The notes beneath the pieces are model-generated. The model made no database searches. It was not told the DNA's origin and saw only the letters and a list, made by a program, of their open reading frames with translations. From assembly GCA_017745235.1 (NCBI GenBank), contig JAGHZU010000007.1:62001-126000 (forward strand): 64,000 nucleotides of DNA. The letters run 5' to 3'. Position 1 is the first letter of the stretch. Every line of letters begins with the position of its first letter. Shown here in pieces: positions 52,488-61,240 of the stretch. The translations under genes were made by a program, and so were the position numbers. The stretch is from Caulobacter sp. GTDB lineage: Bacteria > Pseudomonadota > Alphaproteobacteria > Caulobacterales > Caulobacteraceae.

Positions 52488-52970
52488 TCAGCGCGGGGGC
52501 TGGGCGCCCATCGAGCGGGCTTGGGCGTCGACGGCCTCGACGCCCTTCAGCGGATCGCCCGCCTTTTCGAGGATCACGTTGAAGGCGCGCAGGTCCTTGG
52601 TGCTGATCTTCTGGACGCCCTTGTCCTTGGCCCATTCCAGCCCGATCATCTGCCCCAGCCGACAGGCCTTGGGCAGCAGGGCGGGCTGCTCGGCGGCGCC
52701 GCCCTTGGCCAGCAGCTTGGTGACGATGTCGTTCCAGTTGGGCGAGCCGGGGAAGCAGAAGGACAGGTGGTCGCAGGTCCCGGTCCAGAAGCGCTTGTAC
52801 CAGCGCAGATGCTCGTCGGTGTCGAACCGGAGCGCATCGGTGGGCTTGATGACGGAGCGGCAGTCAGGACGCACGAACTCGCCGGCCCGCGCGCCAGCCG
52901 CGCCAATCCCGCTGGCCACGGCCGCTACGACCACCGCCGCCAAGATCGTCCGAACACTACGCAACGCCAA
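52488..52970 (-). CDS. Hypothetical secreted protein
   Basis: A 160-residue exported protein. An N-terminal hydrophobic signal (TILAAVVVAAVASGIGAAGARAG) is followed by a compact domain with several cysteines (RPDCRSV, TGTCDHLSFCFPG, KACRLGQM), suggesting disulfide bonds in the periplasm. The start is a TTG at 52970 with GGGGGAG six bases upstream. I do not recognise the family. It is first of a small minus-strand pair with the HTH gene. Confidence 0.7.
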   Translation of the reverse strand: MALRSVRTILAAVVVAAVASGIGAAGARAGEFVRPDCRSVIKPTDALRFDTDEHLRWYKRFWTGTCDHLSFCFPGSPNWNDIVTKLLAKGGAAEQPALLPKACRLGQMIGLEWAKDKGVQKISTKDLRAFNVILEKAGDPLKGVEAVDAQARSMGAQPPR

Positions 52971-53032
52971 CCGACACTCCCCCGGGACCGCGCCTCCGAC
53001 GCGCGGCCTCTACATACTCTGCACACTGCTGA

Positions 53033-55849
53033 TTAAGAACGATTTTCGGACAGAAATGCGGCCGTGGCCTCGATCGCTTCGACCAGGCTGACACGCTGGA
53101 TTTCCACGCCCTCGGGGAGACCGGAGAACAGCCTCGTGGGCGCGGCCGCGTCCAGCATGACAAAGACGCCGCGATCGTCGGCGCGACGGATCAGGCGGCC
53201 AAACGCCTGGCTGATGCGGGCCCGGGCGGTGGAGTCGTCATAGCCCTTGCCGCCGAACCTGGCGCGGCGGGCCTTGTGCAGCACGTCGGGTCGAGGCCAG
53301 GGCACGCGGTCGAACACCAGCAGGCGCAAACTGCGGCCCGGCACGTCGATCCCATCGCGGATGGCGTCGGTGCCCAGCAGGCAGGCGTCCTCCTCGGCGC
53401 GGAAGATGTCCACCAGGGCGCCGGCTTCCAGCGGGTCCACATGCTGGGCGTAGAGAGCAAGGCCCCTGTCGGCCAAGGGCGCGGCGATGCGTTCGTGCAC
53501 GGCCTTCAGGCGGCGGATGGCGGTGAACAGGCCCAGCCCGCCGCCTCCGGCGGCCAGGAACAGTTCGCGCATGGCCGCCGACACCTGGCGCGGATCATCC
53601 TTGCCCACGTCTGTGACCACGAAGGCCCGGGCGTTGTTGGCGTAATCGAAGGGCGAGGCCAGACGCAGCACCTTGGGCGTCTGGGGCAGGCGCGCCGCGC
53701 CCGTGCGCATCTCGGCCAGGGCGAAGGGGTCCTCAAGCGCCGGATCGGTCAGGGTGGCGCTGGCCACCAGCACGCCGTGAGCGGGGCTGAGCACGGCCGC
53801 GCGCAAGGGCTCGGTCGGATCCACCCAGTGGCGACGACAGGCGGCGTCCACCACCCGGCCGTAGAGGAACGTGGCCTCGAACCAGTCCACGAACTCAGGG
53901 TCGTCCTCGGCGTCCTCGTCGATCGCCTTCAGGATCGAGCGCCAGGCCGGCAAGGTCATGCGGGCCCTGCGATCCAGGCCTCGCAAGGCGCCTTCGATGC
54001 GGGCGCGTTCGGACGTGGGCAGGCTCTCGGCCTCCTCGTCGAGCACGTCCTCGAGATGGCGAGCCAGGGCCAGCAGCGGCGCCTCGATGCCCGCCAAGGC
54101 CTTGGCGGCCTCACCCGCGCGGTCGCGCACCAGGTCGATGGCGGGACGAGCGGCGCACTGCAGACCCTGCTCGGCCGCGCCGGGCCGATCGGTGACGCGG
54201 GCGCGGAGCTGCTCGATCACCGCGACCAGATAGCTCTCGATCGGCCCGATCGGATTGACCTGACCATCAGGCGGCGCGATGCGGCCCGACCAGCCCTCGC
54301 CCGGGAGGGCGGCCGCGGCCTGCAGGGCCGAGGTCAGGGCCGCGCGGGCTCCCTCCCGCTCGCCGATGATGTCGAGCAGCCGCGCCTCCAGCCCCCGGCC
54401 GCGCCGGCCGCGTCCCTCCGGCCCGCGGATCCAGCGGCGCAACTCGGCGGCTTCCGCCCCCGACAGGGCGGCGGAGAAGGCGCTGTCGGCGGCGTCGAAC
54501 AGATGGTGCCCCTCGTCGAAGACGATGCGCTTGAGCGAAGTCGTCTCGTTGTCGCCCTTTAGCCCTCGCGCCGCGCGGGCGCCGTCGAACGCCGCCTGGC
54601 TCAGCACGAGAGCGTGATTGGCGATCACCAGGTCGGCGCGCTTGGAGGCCCGCACGGCCTTTTCCACGAAACAGACGCGATAGTGCTGGCAACCGGCGTG
54701 AATGCACTCGCCTCGTCGGTCGACCAGATTGGCGGGGCTAGCCTGGGCGGCGGCTGGCAAGGCGAACAGGGTCGGCAGCCAGGCGGGGAAATCGCCCCCC
54801 GTCATGTCGCCGTCGCGGCTGGCGCGAGCCCAGCGCGCGGCCAGGCCCAGGCCGATCAGGTCACCGTTGCCCAACTGGGCCGAATTGACCTGCTCCTGGA
54901 AGTTCAGCAGGCAGAGGTAGTTCTCACGCCCCTTGCGAACCACCGCCTTTCGGGCGCGCAAGGCCGGGTCGGGATAGATCGACTGGCTCTCGCGCTCGAT
55001 CTGGCGCTGGAGGGCGCGAGTATAGGTCGAGACCCACACGGCCGGCCCGTTCATCTCGGCCCACAGCGAGGCCGGCGCCAGATAGCCGAGGGTCTTGCCA
55101 ACGCCCGTGCCGGCCTCGGCCAACATCATGCGCGGCTCGCCTTCACGCTCGCGGGGCTGGAAGGCGAAGGCCGCCTCGCGGGCGAAGGTGTCCTGAGCGG
55201 CGCGCACCTCGTCCAGGCCGGAGCGGTGCAGCAGTTCCTTCAGACGCTCGCTGGCGCGCTCGGGATCGATGGGGCGGCTGCCGGGCTCGCCGACAGGCGC
55301 CTGGTCCTCCCACTCGACCGCGCGCGCCCAGACGTCCAGGCCGGAGCTGCGGAACTGGTTGCCGACCGGGGCCGAACGCAAGGCGCCGACGACGGCCGGT
55401 CCCCAGGCCCAGCCGGCGCGGGCCAGGGTCTCGGCCAGGGCCAGGGCCTCTTCCCGCGACGGGCGGGGCGTCAGCGCCAGTTCGCGCAGCAGAGCGCCAG
55501 CCGCGGCGCGCAGGGTCTCGGCCTGCGCCGCCGCGCCACGCGGCTCGGGCAGGCCCAGGGCCGTGGCCAAGCCCACGGCCGACGGGGCGCAGAACGTGGC
55601 CGGGCGCGTGAAAGCGTAGAGCTCGAGCACGTCGAACAGGCCCTGGCTACGGACTGGCGCGTGCAGGTTCAGCCGCTTCGCCGTCATCGCCGCGTGGGCC
55701 ACCAGGACAGGGCCGTATTCGAAGAGGTCGCGGGCGTCGGGCGTGCGCAACGTCCGGCTTTCGCCTGAACCGTCAGCCACCCCGGCGCGGGGGCCGGGCA
55801 GCACCACCAGGGCTGGGGCGAGTTCGAGGGCGGGAATCTGAACGGTCAC
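53033..55849 (-). CDS. ATP-dependent DNA helicase, DinG/XPD-like, iron-sulfur type
   Basis: A 938-residue superfamily 2 helicase. Walker A is in MLAEAGTGVGKTLGYLAPA, the DEAH-type box is VFDEGHHLFD, and four Cys (ENYLCLLNF; GECIHAGC; YRVCF) sit in the right place for a 4Fe-4S cluster. Motif VI is in ISQAFGRLIRRADDRG. DinG/YoaA relatives unwind D-loops, R-loops and stalled forks. The GTG at 55849 is my start, since longer frames overlap the Sel1 gene. It has a 17-bp element in front shared with the Lhr-like helicase. Confidence 0.88.
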   Translation of the reverse strand: MTVQIPALELAPALVVLPGPRAGVADGSGESRTLRTPDARDLFEYGPVLVAHAAMTAKRLNLHAPVRSQGLFDVLELYAFTRPATFCAPSAVGLATALGLPEPRGAAAQAETLRAAAGALLRELALTPRPSREEALALAETLARAGWAWGPAVVGALRSAPVGNQFRSSGLDVWARAVEWEDQAPVGEPGSRPIDPERASERLKELLHRSGLDEVRAAQDTFAREAAFAFQPREREGEPRMMLAEAGTGVGKTLGYLAPASLWAEMNGPAVWVSTYTRALQRQIERESQSIYPDPALRARKAVVRKGRENYLCLLNFQEQVNSAQLGNGDLIGLGLAARWARASRDGDMTGGDFPAWLPTLFALPAAAQASPANLVDRRGECIHAGCQHYRVCFVEKAVRASKRADLVIANHALVLSQAAFDGARAARGLKGDNETTSLKRIVFDEGHHLFDAADSAFSAALSGAEAAELRRWIRGPEGRGRRGRGLEARLLDIIGEREGARAALTSALQAAAALPGEGWSGRIAPPDGQVNPIGPIESYLVAVIEQLRARVTDRPGAAEQGLQCAARPAIDLVRDRAGEAAKALAGIEAPLLALARHLEDVLDEEAESLPTSERARIEGALRGLDRRARMTLPAWRSILKAIDEDAEDDPEFVDWFEATFLYGRVVDAACRRHWVDPTEPLRAAVLSPAHGVLVASATLTDPALEDPFALAEMRTGAARLPQTPKVLRLASPFDYANNARAFVVTDVGKDDPRQVSAAMRELFLAAGGGGLGLFTAIRRLKAVHERIAAPLADRGLALYAQHVDPLEAGALVDIFRAEEDACLLGTDAIRDGIDVPGRSLRLLVFDRVPWPRPDVLHKARRARFGGKGYDDSTARARISQAFGRLIRRADDRGVFVMLDAAAPTRLFSGLPEGVEIQRVSLVEAIEATAAFLSENRS

Positions 55850-55873
55850 GCGGTCTTTTAACGAATCCGCGCC

Positions 55874-55890
55874 GGAAACGGAACGGGAAC
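55874..55890 (-). promoter_or_regulatory. SOS-box-like element upstream of the DinG-like helicase
   Basis: On the minus strand the sequence reads GTTCCCGTTCCGTTTCC, with GTTC-N7-GTTT spacing. This is one mismatch from the alphaproteobacterial LexA box GTTC-N7-GTTC. It lies 25-41 bases before the helicase GTG start. The identical 17 bases recur at 56958-56974 in front of the Lhr-like helicase. LexA binding is inference. Confidence 0.5.
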
Positions 55891-55908
55891 GTTCGTCGCG
55901 CCCCGTCG

Positions 55909-56871
55909 CTAGGCGACCGGGGCGTCGGACGTGCCGCCACGCAGGCGATCGATGGCCTCCTCGGCCTCGTCGCGCACCTCCTCGTCGTCGCTCTGGGCCG
56001 CGGCGCGATAGAGGCGAAGAGCCTGGACCGGATCGGCCTTCACGCCCTCGCCCGCCTCGTACATCTGACCAAGGCTGTAATAGGCCTCGAGATTTCCGTT
56101 GCGGGCCGACAGGCCGTACCAAGCCAGGGCCTTGGCGAAATCCACCGGCACGCCCTCGCCATCGGCATAGACGACAGCCGCATTGGCCATGGCCACGGCC
56201 GACCCCAGCTTGGCGGCGCGGACATAAAGGTCCAGCGCCTTGGCGTGATCCTGAGGAACGCCCGTGCCGTCGGAATAGAAGGTTCCCAGGTCGTTCATCG
56301 CGTCGGCCGAGCCAGCGTCGACCGCCTTGCGCATCCAGGCCACGGCCTGGGCCATGTCGACCGGAGCGCCGCGCCCAGCCTGATAGGCCTTGGCGACCAT
56401 GTACATGCCGGCTTCGTCGCCCATGGCCGCGGCCTTGCGATACCAGTCCAGCGCCTTGGTCAGGTCCTGCTCCACACCAGCCTCGCCTTCGTAGACCTGG
56501 CCAGCGTTGTAGGCGCCCAGGGCCGCGCCCTTGGCGGCCGCGGCCTGGTAGAGCGACAGGGCCTTGGCGCCGTCCTGCTCCACGTCCTCGCCGTCGTAGT
56601 AGAGGTTGCCCAGGTCGATCATGCAGGTCGGATCACCCGCCCGGACCCCGGCGTTGAGCCAGCGGATCGCAGCGGCCGGATCGTGGGTTTCGCCCTCATC
56701 CAGATAGAGCTGAGCCAGGGCGTCGTAGGCCGACACCACGCCAGCCTCGGCCTGCTTACGCAGATCCTCCAGGCTGGGCTGGGCGGAGGTTTCCGCGCGG
56801 ACCAACGGACCGGCGGCCAAAACACCGGCCAACACAAGCCCCAGCAAACCGGTCTTCGTCATGCGCCACAT
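55909..56871 (-). CDS. Secreted Sel1-repeat (tetratricopeptide-like) protein
   Basis: A 320-residue exported protein. A signal peptide (GLLGLVLAGVLAAGPLVRAE) is followed by six to seven Sel1 repeats, each of the type xxAMxDLGxxYxxGxGVxxDxxKAxxWYxxAA; examples are AKAYQAGRGAPVDMAQAVAW and YADGEGVPVDFAKALAWYG. It is a periplasmic scaffold, probably for protein-protein contacts. ATG 56871 with GAGGGG upstream is preferred over GTG 56892. The same repeat type forms part of PodJ at the right end of the window. Confidence 0.88.
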   Translation of the reverse strand: MWRMTKTGLLGLVLAGVLAAGPLVRAETSAQPSLEDLRKQAEAGVVSAYDALAQLYLDEGETHDPAAAIRWLNAGVRAGDPTCMIDLGNLYYDGEDVEQDGAKALSLYQAAAAKGAALGAYNAGQVYEGEAGVEQDLTKALDWYRKAAAMGDEAGMYMVAKAYQAGRGAPVDMAQAVAWMRKAVDAGSADAMNDLGTFYSDGTGVPQDHAKALDLYVRAAKLGSAVAMANAAVVYADGEGVPVDFAKALAWYGLSARNGNLEAYYSLGQMYEAGEGVKADPVQALRLYRAAAQSDDEEVRDEAEEAIDRLRGGTSDAPVA

Positions 56872-56957
56872 CGACTTCGCGCCCCTCGACACCCGACGCT
56901 CGCCTAACCCTACGTCCTCCCGCTGTCAAAACGCCGACGGCGGCCAGGTTGACGCAT

Positions 56958-56974
56958 GGAAACGGAACGGGAAC
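56958..56974 (+). promoter_or_regulatory. SOS-box-like element upstream of the Lhr-like helicase
   Basis: GGAAACGGAACGGGAAC, identical to the complement of 55874-55890 element, lies in the divergent region between the Sel1 gene (start 56871) and the helicase (start 56992). Reading as AAAC-N7-GAAC, it fits the inverse of GTTC-N7-GTTT. A TTGACG box sits just upstream (56949-56954). If this is a promoter operator, the in-frame ATG at 56956 inside it is not the real start. Confidence 0.5.
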
Positions 56975-56991
56975 ATGTTATAGGCGTGGCG

Positions 56992-59532
56992 ATGGCCGAG
57001 GCGAACGCCCTTCCCCCCCGCTTCCAAGAATGGTTCGCCTCGCGCGGCTGGGCGCCCCGGGCGCACCAGTTGGCCATGATCGAGAAGGGCCGACAGGGAC
57101 GCGACGCCCTGCTGATTGCTCCGACGGGCGGCGGCAAGACCTTGGCGGGCTTCCTGCCCAGCCTGATCGAACTGTCCGAGCGGGCTCCGCGCAACACGCC
57201 CGCGGGCGTTCACACCCTCTACATCTCGCCGCTCAAGGCCCTGGCGGTGGATATCGAGCGCAACCTGGCCACGCCCATTCGCGAGATGGGTCTCAATATC
57301 GTGGCCGAAAGCCGCACCGGCGACACCGGCGAGGCTCGCAAGCAACGCCAACGCCTGCGTCCGCCCGACATTCTGCTGACCACGCCCGAGCAACTGGCGC
57401 TGTTCTGCGCCTGGGAAGGCGCGCGCGGCTATTTCGAGGACCTGTCGTGCGTGATCATCGACGAGGCCCACGCGATCTGGCCCAGCAAGCGCGGGGACCT
57501 GCTGTCGCTGGGCTTGGCGCGACTTCAGACCTTCGCCCCGAACATGCGGCGCGTGGGCCTGTCGGCGACCGTGGACGATCCGGACCTGGTGCGGCGATGG
57601 CTGGGAAGCAACGCCACGAAGCCTTCCCCTGAGGAGGGAGATGTCGGCGAGGCCGATGGAGGGAGAAATCGGCCGGCGACGAGAGGCGCTTCCCCAAGGG
57701 AGGAGGCTTCGCATCGCGTCGACCTCGTCCTCGGCTCCGGCGGCGCCCAGCCGATCGTGGAAGTGCTGGTCAGCGGCGGTCGCGTGCCCTGGGCCGGCCA
57801 TACGGCCGAACACGCGATGGAAGAGATCTACGAGATCATCAAGGCCTCCCGCACGGCGCTGGTCTTCGTCAACACGCGCTTCCAGGCCGAGTTCGCATTC
57901 CAGGAGCTGTGGAAGCTGAACGACGACGGCCTGCCCATCGCCCTGCACCATGGCAGCCTGGCGGCCGAGCAGCGGCGCAAGGTCGAGGCGGCCATGGCGC
58001 GCGGCGACCTGCGGGCCGTGGTCTGCACCTCGACCCTGGACATGGGCATCGACTGGGGCGACGTGGATCTGGTGATCCAGCTGGCCGCTCCGAAGGGGGC
58101 CTCGCGGATGGTGCAGCGGATCGGGCGGGCCAACCATCGGCTGGACGAGCCGTCGCGGGCCATCCTGGCCCCGGCCAATCGCTTCGAATACCTGGAATGC
58201 CGCGCCGCCGCGGACGCCATCCTGGGCGGCTGCCTGGACGGCGAACCCGCCCGCGTGGGCACGCTGGACACCCTGGCCCAGCACGTCATGGGTTGCGCGT
58301 GCTCCGAACCCTTCGCCCTGACCGACCTCTATGACGAGGTGCGTACGGCCGGCCCCTACGCCGCTCTGTCGTGGGAGGACTTCGAGGCCGTGGTCGATTT
58401 CGTCTCGACCGGCGGCTACGCCCTCAAGACCTACGACAAGTTCCGCCGCATCGTGCCGGGCCAGGACGGCCTCTGGCGCGCCCGCAACGCACAGGCCGTG
58501 CTGAGCCACCGCATGAACGTGGGGGCCATCGTCTCGCCGGCGATGATCAACGTGCGTATCGGCGGCAAGCGCTCGGCCGCGGGCCGCAAGGTAGGCGAGG
58601 CCGAGGAAGGCTTCTTCGAGCAGCTCACCCCTGGCGACACCTTCGTGTTCGCGGGCCAGGTCTGGAAGTTCAACAGCCTGGTCGGAGCCGACGCCTTCGT
58701 GACGCCCGCCCCCGACAAGGACCCGAAGATGCCCAGCTGGGGCGGGTCGAAATTCCCGCTGTCGACCTATCTGGCCGGGCGCGTGCGGGCGATGATGCAC
58801 GACGAGCGCGAATGGCCCGCCCTGCCCCCGGACGTCCAGGAATGGCTGGGCTATCAGAAGGTGCGCTCGATCATCCCCGACCAGGACGAAATGCTGCTGG
58901 AGACCTATCCCCACGGCAAGCGCTTCCACCTGGTCTGCTATCCGTTCGAAGGCCGCCTGGCCCACACCACCCTGGCCATGCTTCTGACCCGGCGGCTGGA
59001 CCGCATGGGCGTGGGGCCCCTGGGGTTCGTGGCCAACGACTACGCGGTGAACATCTGGTCGCTGAAGCCGATGGACGCGCTGGATCTGGACGAGCTGTTC
59101 GCCGAGGACATGCTGGGCGACGACCTGGAGGCCTGGCTGAACGAGAGCTTCCTGATGAAGCGGGCGTTCAAGGCCTGCGCTCTGATCGGCGGACTGATCG
59201 AGCGGCGGCATCCGGGAGCGGAAAAGAGCGGCAGGCAGGTCACCTTCTCGACCGACCTGATCTATGACGTGCTGCGTCGCCATCAGCCCGATCACCTGCT
59301 GCTGCGCTGCGCCCGAGCCGACGCGGCGACGGGCTCGCTGGACGTGGCCCGGCTGGGCGATCTGCTGGCGCGGATCAAGGGGCGCATCCGCCATGCGCCG
59401 CTGGACCACGTCTCGCCCTTCGCCGTTCCCATCATGCTGGAGATCGGCCGCGAGCGGGCTCCCGGCGACGCGGCGGGCGAAATGATCCTGGCAGAGGCCG
59501 AGGAAGACCTGATCGCGGAAGCGATGGCATGA
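56992..59532 (+). CDS. Ligase-associated DEXH-box DNA helicase (Lhr-like)
   Basis: An 846-residue superfamily 2 helicase. Walker A is LIAPTGGGKTLAG, the DEAH box is VIIDEAHAIW, motif VI is MVQRIGRANHRLDE, and the long C-terminal region (DLYDEVRTAGPY, FVFAGQVWKF, YAVNIWSLKPMD) is that of the ligase-associated (bacterial Lhr-C) type. ATG 56992 (MAEANALPPRF) is preferred over 56956, which overlaps the SOS-box-like element. Residues about 209-240 are an unusual polar insertion from a palindromic repeat element. The next gene, pdeM, is the usual DNA-repair partner; the ligase and exonuclease partners are absent here. Confidence 0.92.
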   Translation: MAEANALPPRFQEWFASRGWAPRAHQLAMIEKGRQGRDALLIAPTGGGKTLAGFLPSLIELSERAPRNTPAGVHTLYISPLKALAVDIERNLATPIREMGLNIVAESRTGDTGEARKQRQRLRPPDILLTTPEQLALFCAWEGARGYFEDLSCVIIDEAHAIWPSKRGDLLSLGLARLQTFAPNMRRVGLSATVDDPDLVRRWLGSNATKPSPEEGDVGEADGGRNRPATRGASPREEASHRVDLVLGSGGAQPIVEVLVSGGRVPWAGHTAEHAMEEIYEIIKASRTALVFVNTRFQAEFAFQELWKLNDDGLPIALHHGSLAAEQRRKVEAAMARGDLRAVVCTSTLDMGIDWGDVDLVIQLAAPKGASRMVQRIGRANHRLDEPSRAILAPANRFEYLECRAAADAILGGCLDGEPARVGTLDTLAQHVMGCACSEPFALTDLYDEVRTAGPYAALSWEDFEAVVDFVSTGGYALKTYDKFRRIVPGQDGLWRARNAQAVLSHRMNVGAIVSPAMINVRIGGKRSAAGRKVGEAEEGFFEQLTPGDTFVFAGQVWKFNSLVGADAFVTPAPDKDPKMPSWGGSKFPLSTYLAGRVRAMMHDEREWPALPPDVQEWLGYQKVRSIIPDQDEMLLETYPHGKRFHLVCYPFEGRLAHTTLAMLLTRRLDRMGVGPLGFVANDYAVNIWSLKPMDALDLDELFAEDMLGDDLEAWLNESFLMKRAFKACALIGGLIERRHPGAEKSGRQVTFSTDLIYDVLRRHQPDHLLLRCARADAATGSLDVARLGDLLARIKGRIRHAPLDHVSPFAVPIMLEIGRERAPGDAAGEMILAEAEEDLIAEAMA
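57617..57711 (+). repeat. Palindromic repeat element inserted in frame in the helicase gene
   Basis: This ~95-bp stretch inside the helicase reading frame has inverted ends (CGAAGCCT at 57617-57624 with AGGCTTCG at 57704-57711) and internal CCCCT/AGGGG-type arms. It resembles the CTTCTCCC palindromes at 35436 and 40386. It adds about 32 residues (polar, Pro/Glu/Arg-rich) between the helicase motifs, where I would expect a short loop between WLGSN and VDLVLG. The frame is kept throughout. Similar to Rickettsia palindromic elements by analogy only. Confidence 0.65.
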
Positions 59533-59536
59533 GACA

Positions 59537-60259
59537 GTGACCGGCGTGACGATACCCCTTTTCCAAAACAGCCTGTGCGGCGGGCTGAAGATCGAGATCG
59601 GCCGGGCGCGCCTGACCCTGCGCCCGTCCGGGGCCCTTTGGCTGGAGGCCGAGCGCGCCTTGGTGGTGGCCGACCTGCACTTCGAAAAAGGCAGCAGCTA
59701 CGCTGCGCGCTTTGGCCAGATGCTGCCGCCCTACGACACCCGCGAGACGCTGGACCGGCTAGAGCGCGAACTCGCGGCCCTCAACCCGGCCACCCTGATC
59801 TTCCTCGGCGATAGCTTCCATGACGGCGCGGGGGAGGATCGCCTGCCCGAGGACGACCGGGCGCGCATCGCCGCCTTGGCCCTGGGCCGCGAACTCGTCT
59901 GGGCCGTGGGCAACCACGACGCCGACGGCCCGCGCGCCCTGCCCGGCTCTGTGGTCGACGAGGCCGCGCTAGCCGGCCTGATCTTCCGTCACGAGCCCCT
60001 GCCCGGAGCCCAGCCGGGCGAAGTAGCGGGACACCTGCATCCGGCGGCCAAGGTCACCAGCGGCCGCGCCACCGTACGACGGCGCTGCTTCGTGACCGAC
60101 GGCGTCCGCCTGGTGCTGCCGGCCTTCGGCGCGTTCACCGGCGGACTGAATATCCTGGACGAGGCCTTCGCCCCCCTGTTCGGCCGCCCTCCCCTGGCCG
60201 CGGCGTTGGGCGCGCGCCGGGTGCACGCAGTGGGCTGGAAGTCGCTGCGCCCGGACTAG
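59537..60259 (+). CDS. pdeM: Ligase-associated DNA-damage-response endonuclease PdeM
   Basis: A 240-residue metallophosphoesterase of the PdeM group, which accompanies Lhr-type helicases, an ATP-dependent ligase and an exonuclease in bacterial DNA repair. Metal-ligand motifs: VVADLHFEKGSSY (D-x-H), LGDSFHDGAGEDR (GD), VGNHDADGP (GNHD) and GHLHPAAKV (GHLH). GTG 59537 is chosen; GTG 59546 is also possible. It follows the helicase by 4 bases, so the two are co-transcribed, and both may be under the SOS-box-like element. Confidence 0.9.
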   Translation: MTGVTIPLFQNSLCGGLKIEIGRARLTLRPSGALWLEAERALVVADLHFEKGSSYAARFGQMLPPYDTRETLDRLERELAALNPATLIFLGDSFHDGAGEDRLPEDDRARIAALALGRELVWAVGNHDADGPRALPGSVVDEAALAGLIFRHEPLPGAQPGEVAGHLHPAAKVTSGRATVRRRCFVTDGVRLVLPAFGAFTGGLNILDEAFAPLFGRPPLAAALGARRVHAVGWKSLRPD

Positions 60260-60325
60260 TTCCTCTCTGGGATCACCAGCGCAGGTCGGGCGTTGAACCT
60301 CGGGGACGATGTGAGGAGAACCATC

Positions 60326-60760
60326 ATGCGACCGATCTTGATCGGCGCGGCCGTGGCCTGGGGGCTGACCTTTTCGACGACGCCGATGACGGCCTGGGCC
60401 GGCGAGGAACCCGTCCGCACCGTGGCCAAGCTCGACGCCAAGGATCCCAAGTACGACACCGAGGCCTGCAAGGCCGCTCGGGCCGAAGCCATCGATTACG
60501 AAGAGCCCGGCCTTGTGAAGAAAGCCGTCAGCATGGGCGGCAACGCCGTCGTGCCCTTCGCCGGCACGGTCGCCTCGGCGGCTCTGGGCATGCGCCAGGA
60601 CAGCAAGGAGGAGAAACTGAGCAAGAAAGTCGCCGCCGCCTGCGTGTCGGATCCGCTGAACGAGGAAACGCCGTTGATCAACGCTCCGCCGGCCAGGATC
60701 GCGGCCACGGGCTCGGGCGTGGACGCCGCCACGACCGAAAAGCTGGCGGTGACGCAGTAG
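60326..60760 (+). CDS. Hypothetical secreted protein
   Basis: A 144-residue exported protein with a signal peptide (ILIGAAVAWGLTFSTTPMTAWAG) and a domain containing the Cys pair in YDTEACKAARAEAIDYEEPG and VAAACVSDPLNEE, with a small hydrophobic stretch between (NAVVPFAGTVASAALGM). GAGGAGAA precedes ATG 60326. No family is recognised. It is downstream of pdeM with 66 bases between. Confidence 0.65.
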   Translation: MRPILIGAAVAWGLTFSTTPMTAWAGEEPVRTVAKLDAKDPKYDTEACKAARAEAIDYEEPGLVKKAVSMGGNAVVPFAGTVASAALGMRQDSKEEKLSKKVAAACVSDPLNEETPLINAPPARIAATGSGVDAATTEKLAVTQ

Positions 60761-60763
60761 TCG

Positions 60764-61240
60764 CTACAGATGCAGGGCCTGCTCGAGGGCGAACGCCAGG
60801 GAAATGGCGGCGCCGGATGTCAGCAGGGTGCGCAGGCGCGGACGCCAGGCCGGACCTTCGTGGTTGGTCACGTCCCACAGCCATTGCAGGATGAAGACCA
60901 GCAGGAAGCCGGACAGCTGCCATGCGGGCTCGAACTTCAGTCCGCCCAGCAGCAGGCCGAAACCGGCCAGGGGGAACAGGAGCGAAAGACCCAGGGTGCG
61001 CCATCGCGGATCGGCGCGCTCGATCTCGAGGCCGCAACGGATGCCGCCCAGGTACGACATCATGGCCGTCGAATAGGCCAGCAGGCTGATCAGCGCCACC
61101 TGGCGCATGTCGATCGGGCCGTAGCAGAAGAGGGCCGAGCACACGATAAACGGAACCAGGGTCGCCAGGCCGCAAACCCAGACGGCCGGGGGAACCGGTA
61201 CGCGGTGATGCGCAGGATCCGCCGCTGCTTCGAACGCCAT
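60764..61240 (-). CDS. DUF3429 membrane protein
   Basis: A 158-residue protein with about five predicted helices. The pattern SYLGGIRCGLEI after LLAYSTAMM, and LGLSLLFPLAGFGLLL, matches the DUF3429 family of small inner membrane proteins of unknown function. AAGGAG precedes ATG 61240; the longer frame from 61378 is unlikely. It converges with the secreted protein gene, with only 3 bases between the two stops. Confidence 0.82.
   Translation of the reverse strand: MAFEAAADPAHHRVPVPPAVWVCGLATLVPFIVCSALFCYGPIDMRQVALISLLAYSTAMMSYLGGIRCGLEIERADPRWRTLGLSLLFPLAGFGLLLGGLKFEPAWQLSGFLLVFILQWLWDVTNHEGPAWRPRLRTLLTSGAAISLAFALEQALHL

Noticed and set aside
53033..56122. N-terminal extension of the DinG-like helicase to 1029 codons
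   Set aside because: The extra 91 codons overlap the Sel1 gene and the SOS-box-like element, and encode unstructured Arg/Gly-rich sequence. GTG 55849 is the first credible start.
56926..59409. 827-codon minus-strand frame antisense to the Lhr-like helicase
   Set aside because: Antisense shadow; His/Gln/Gly-rich with no recognised domain.
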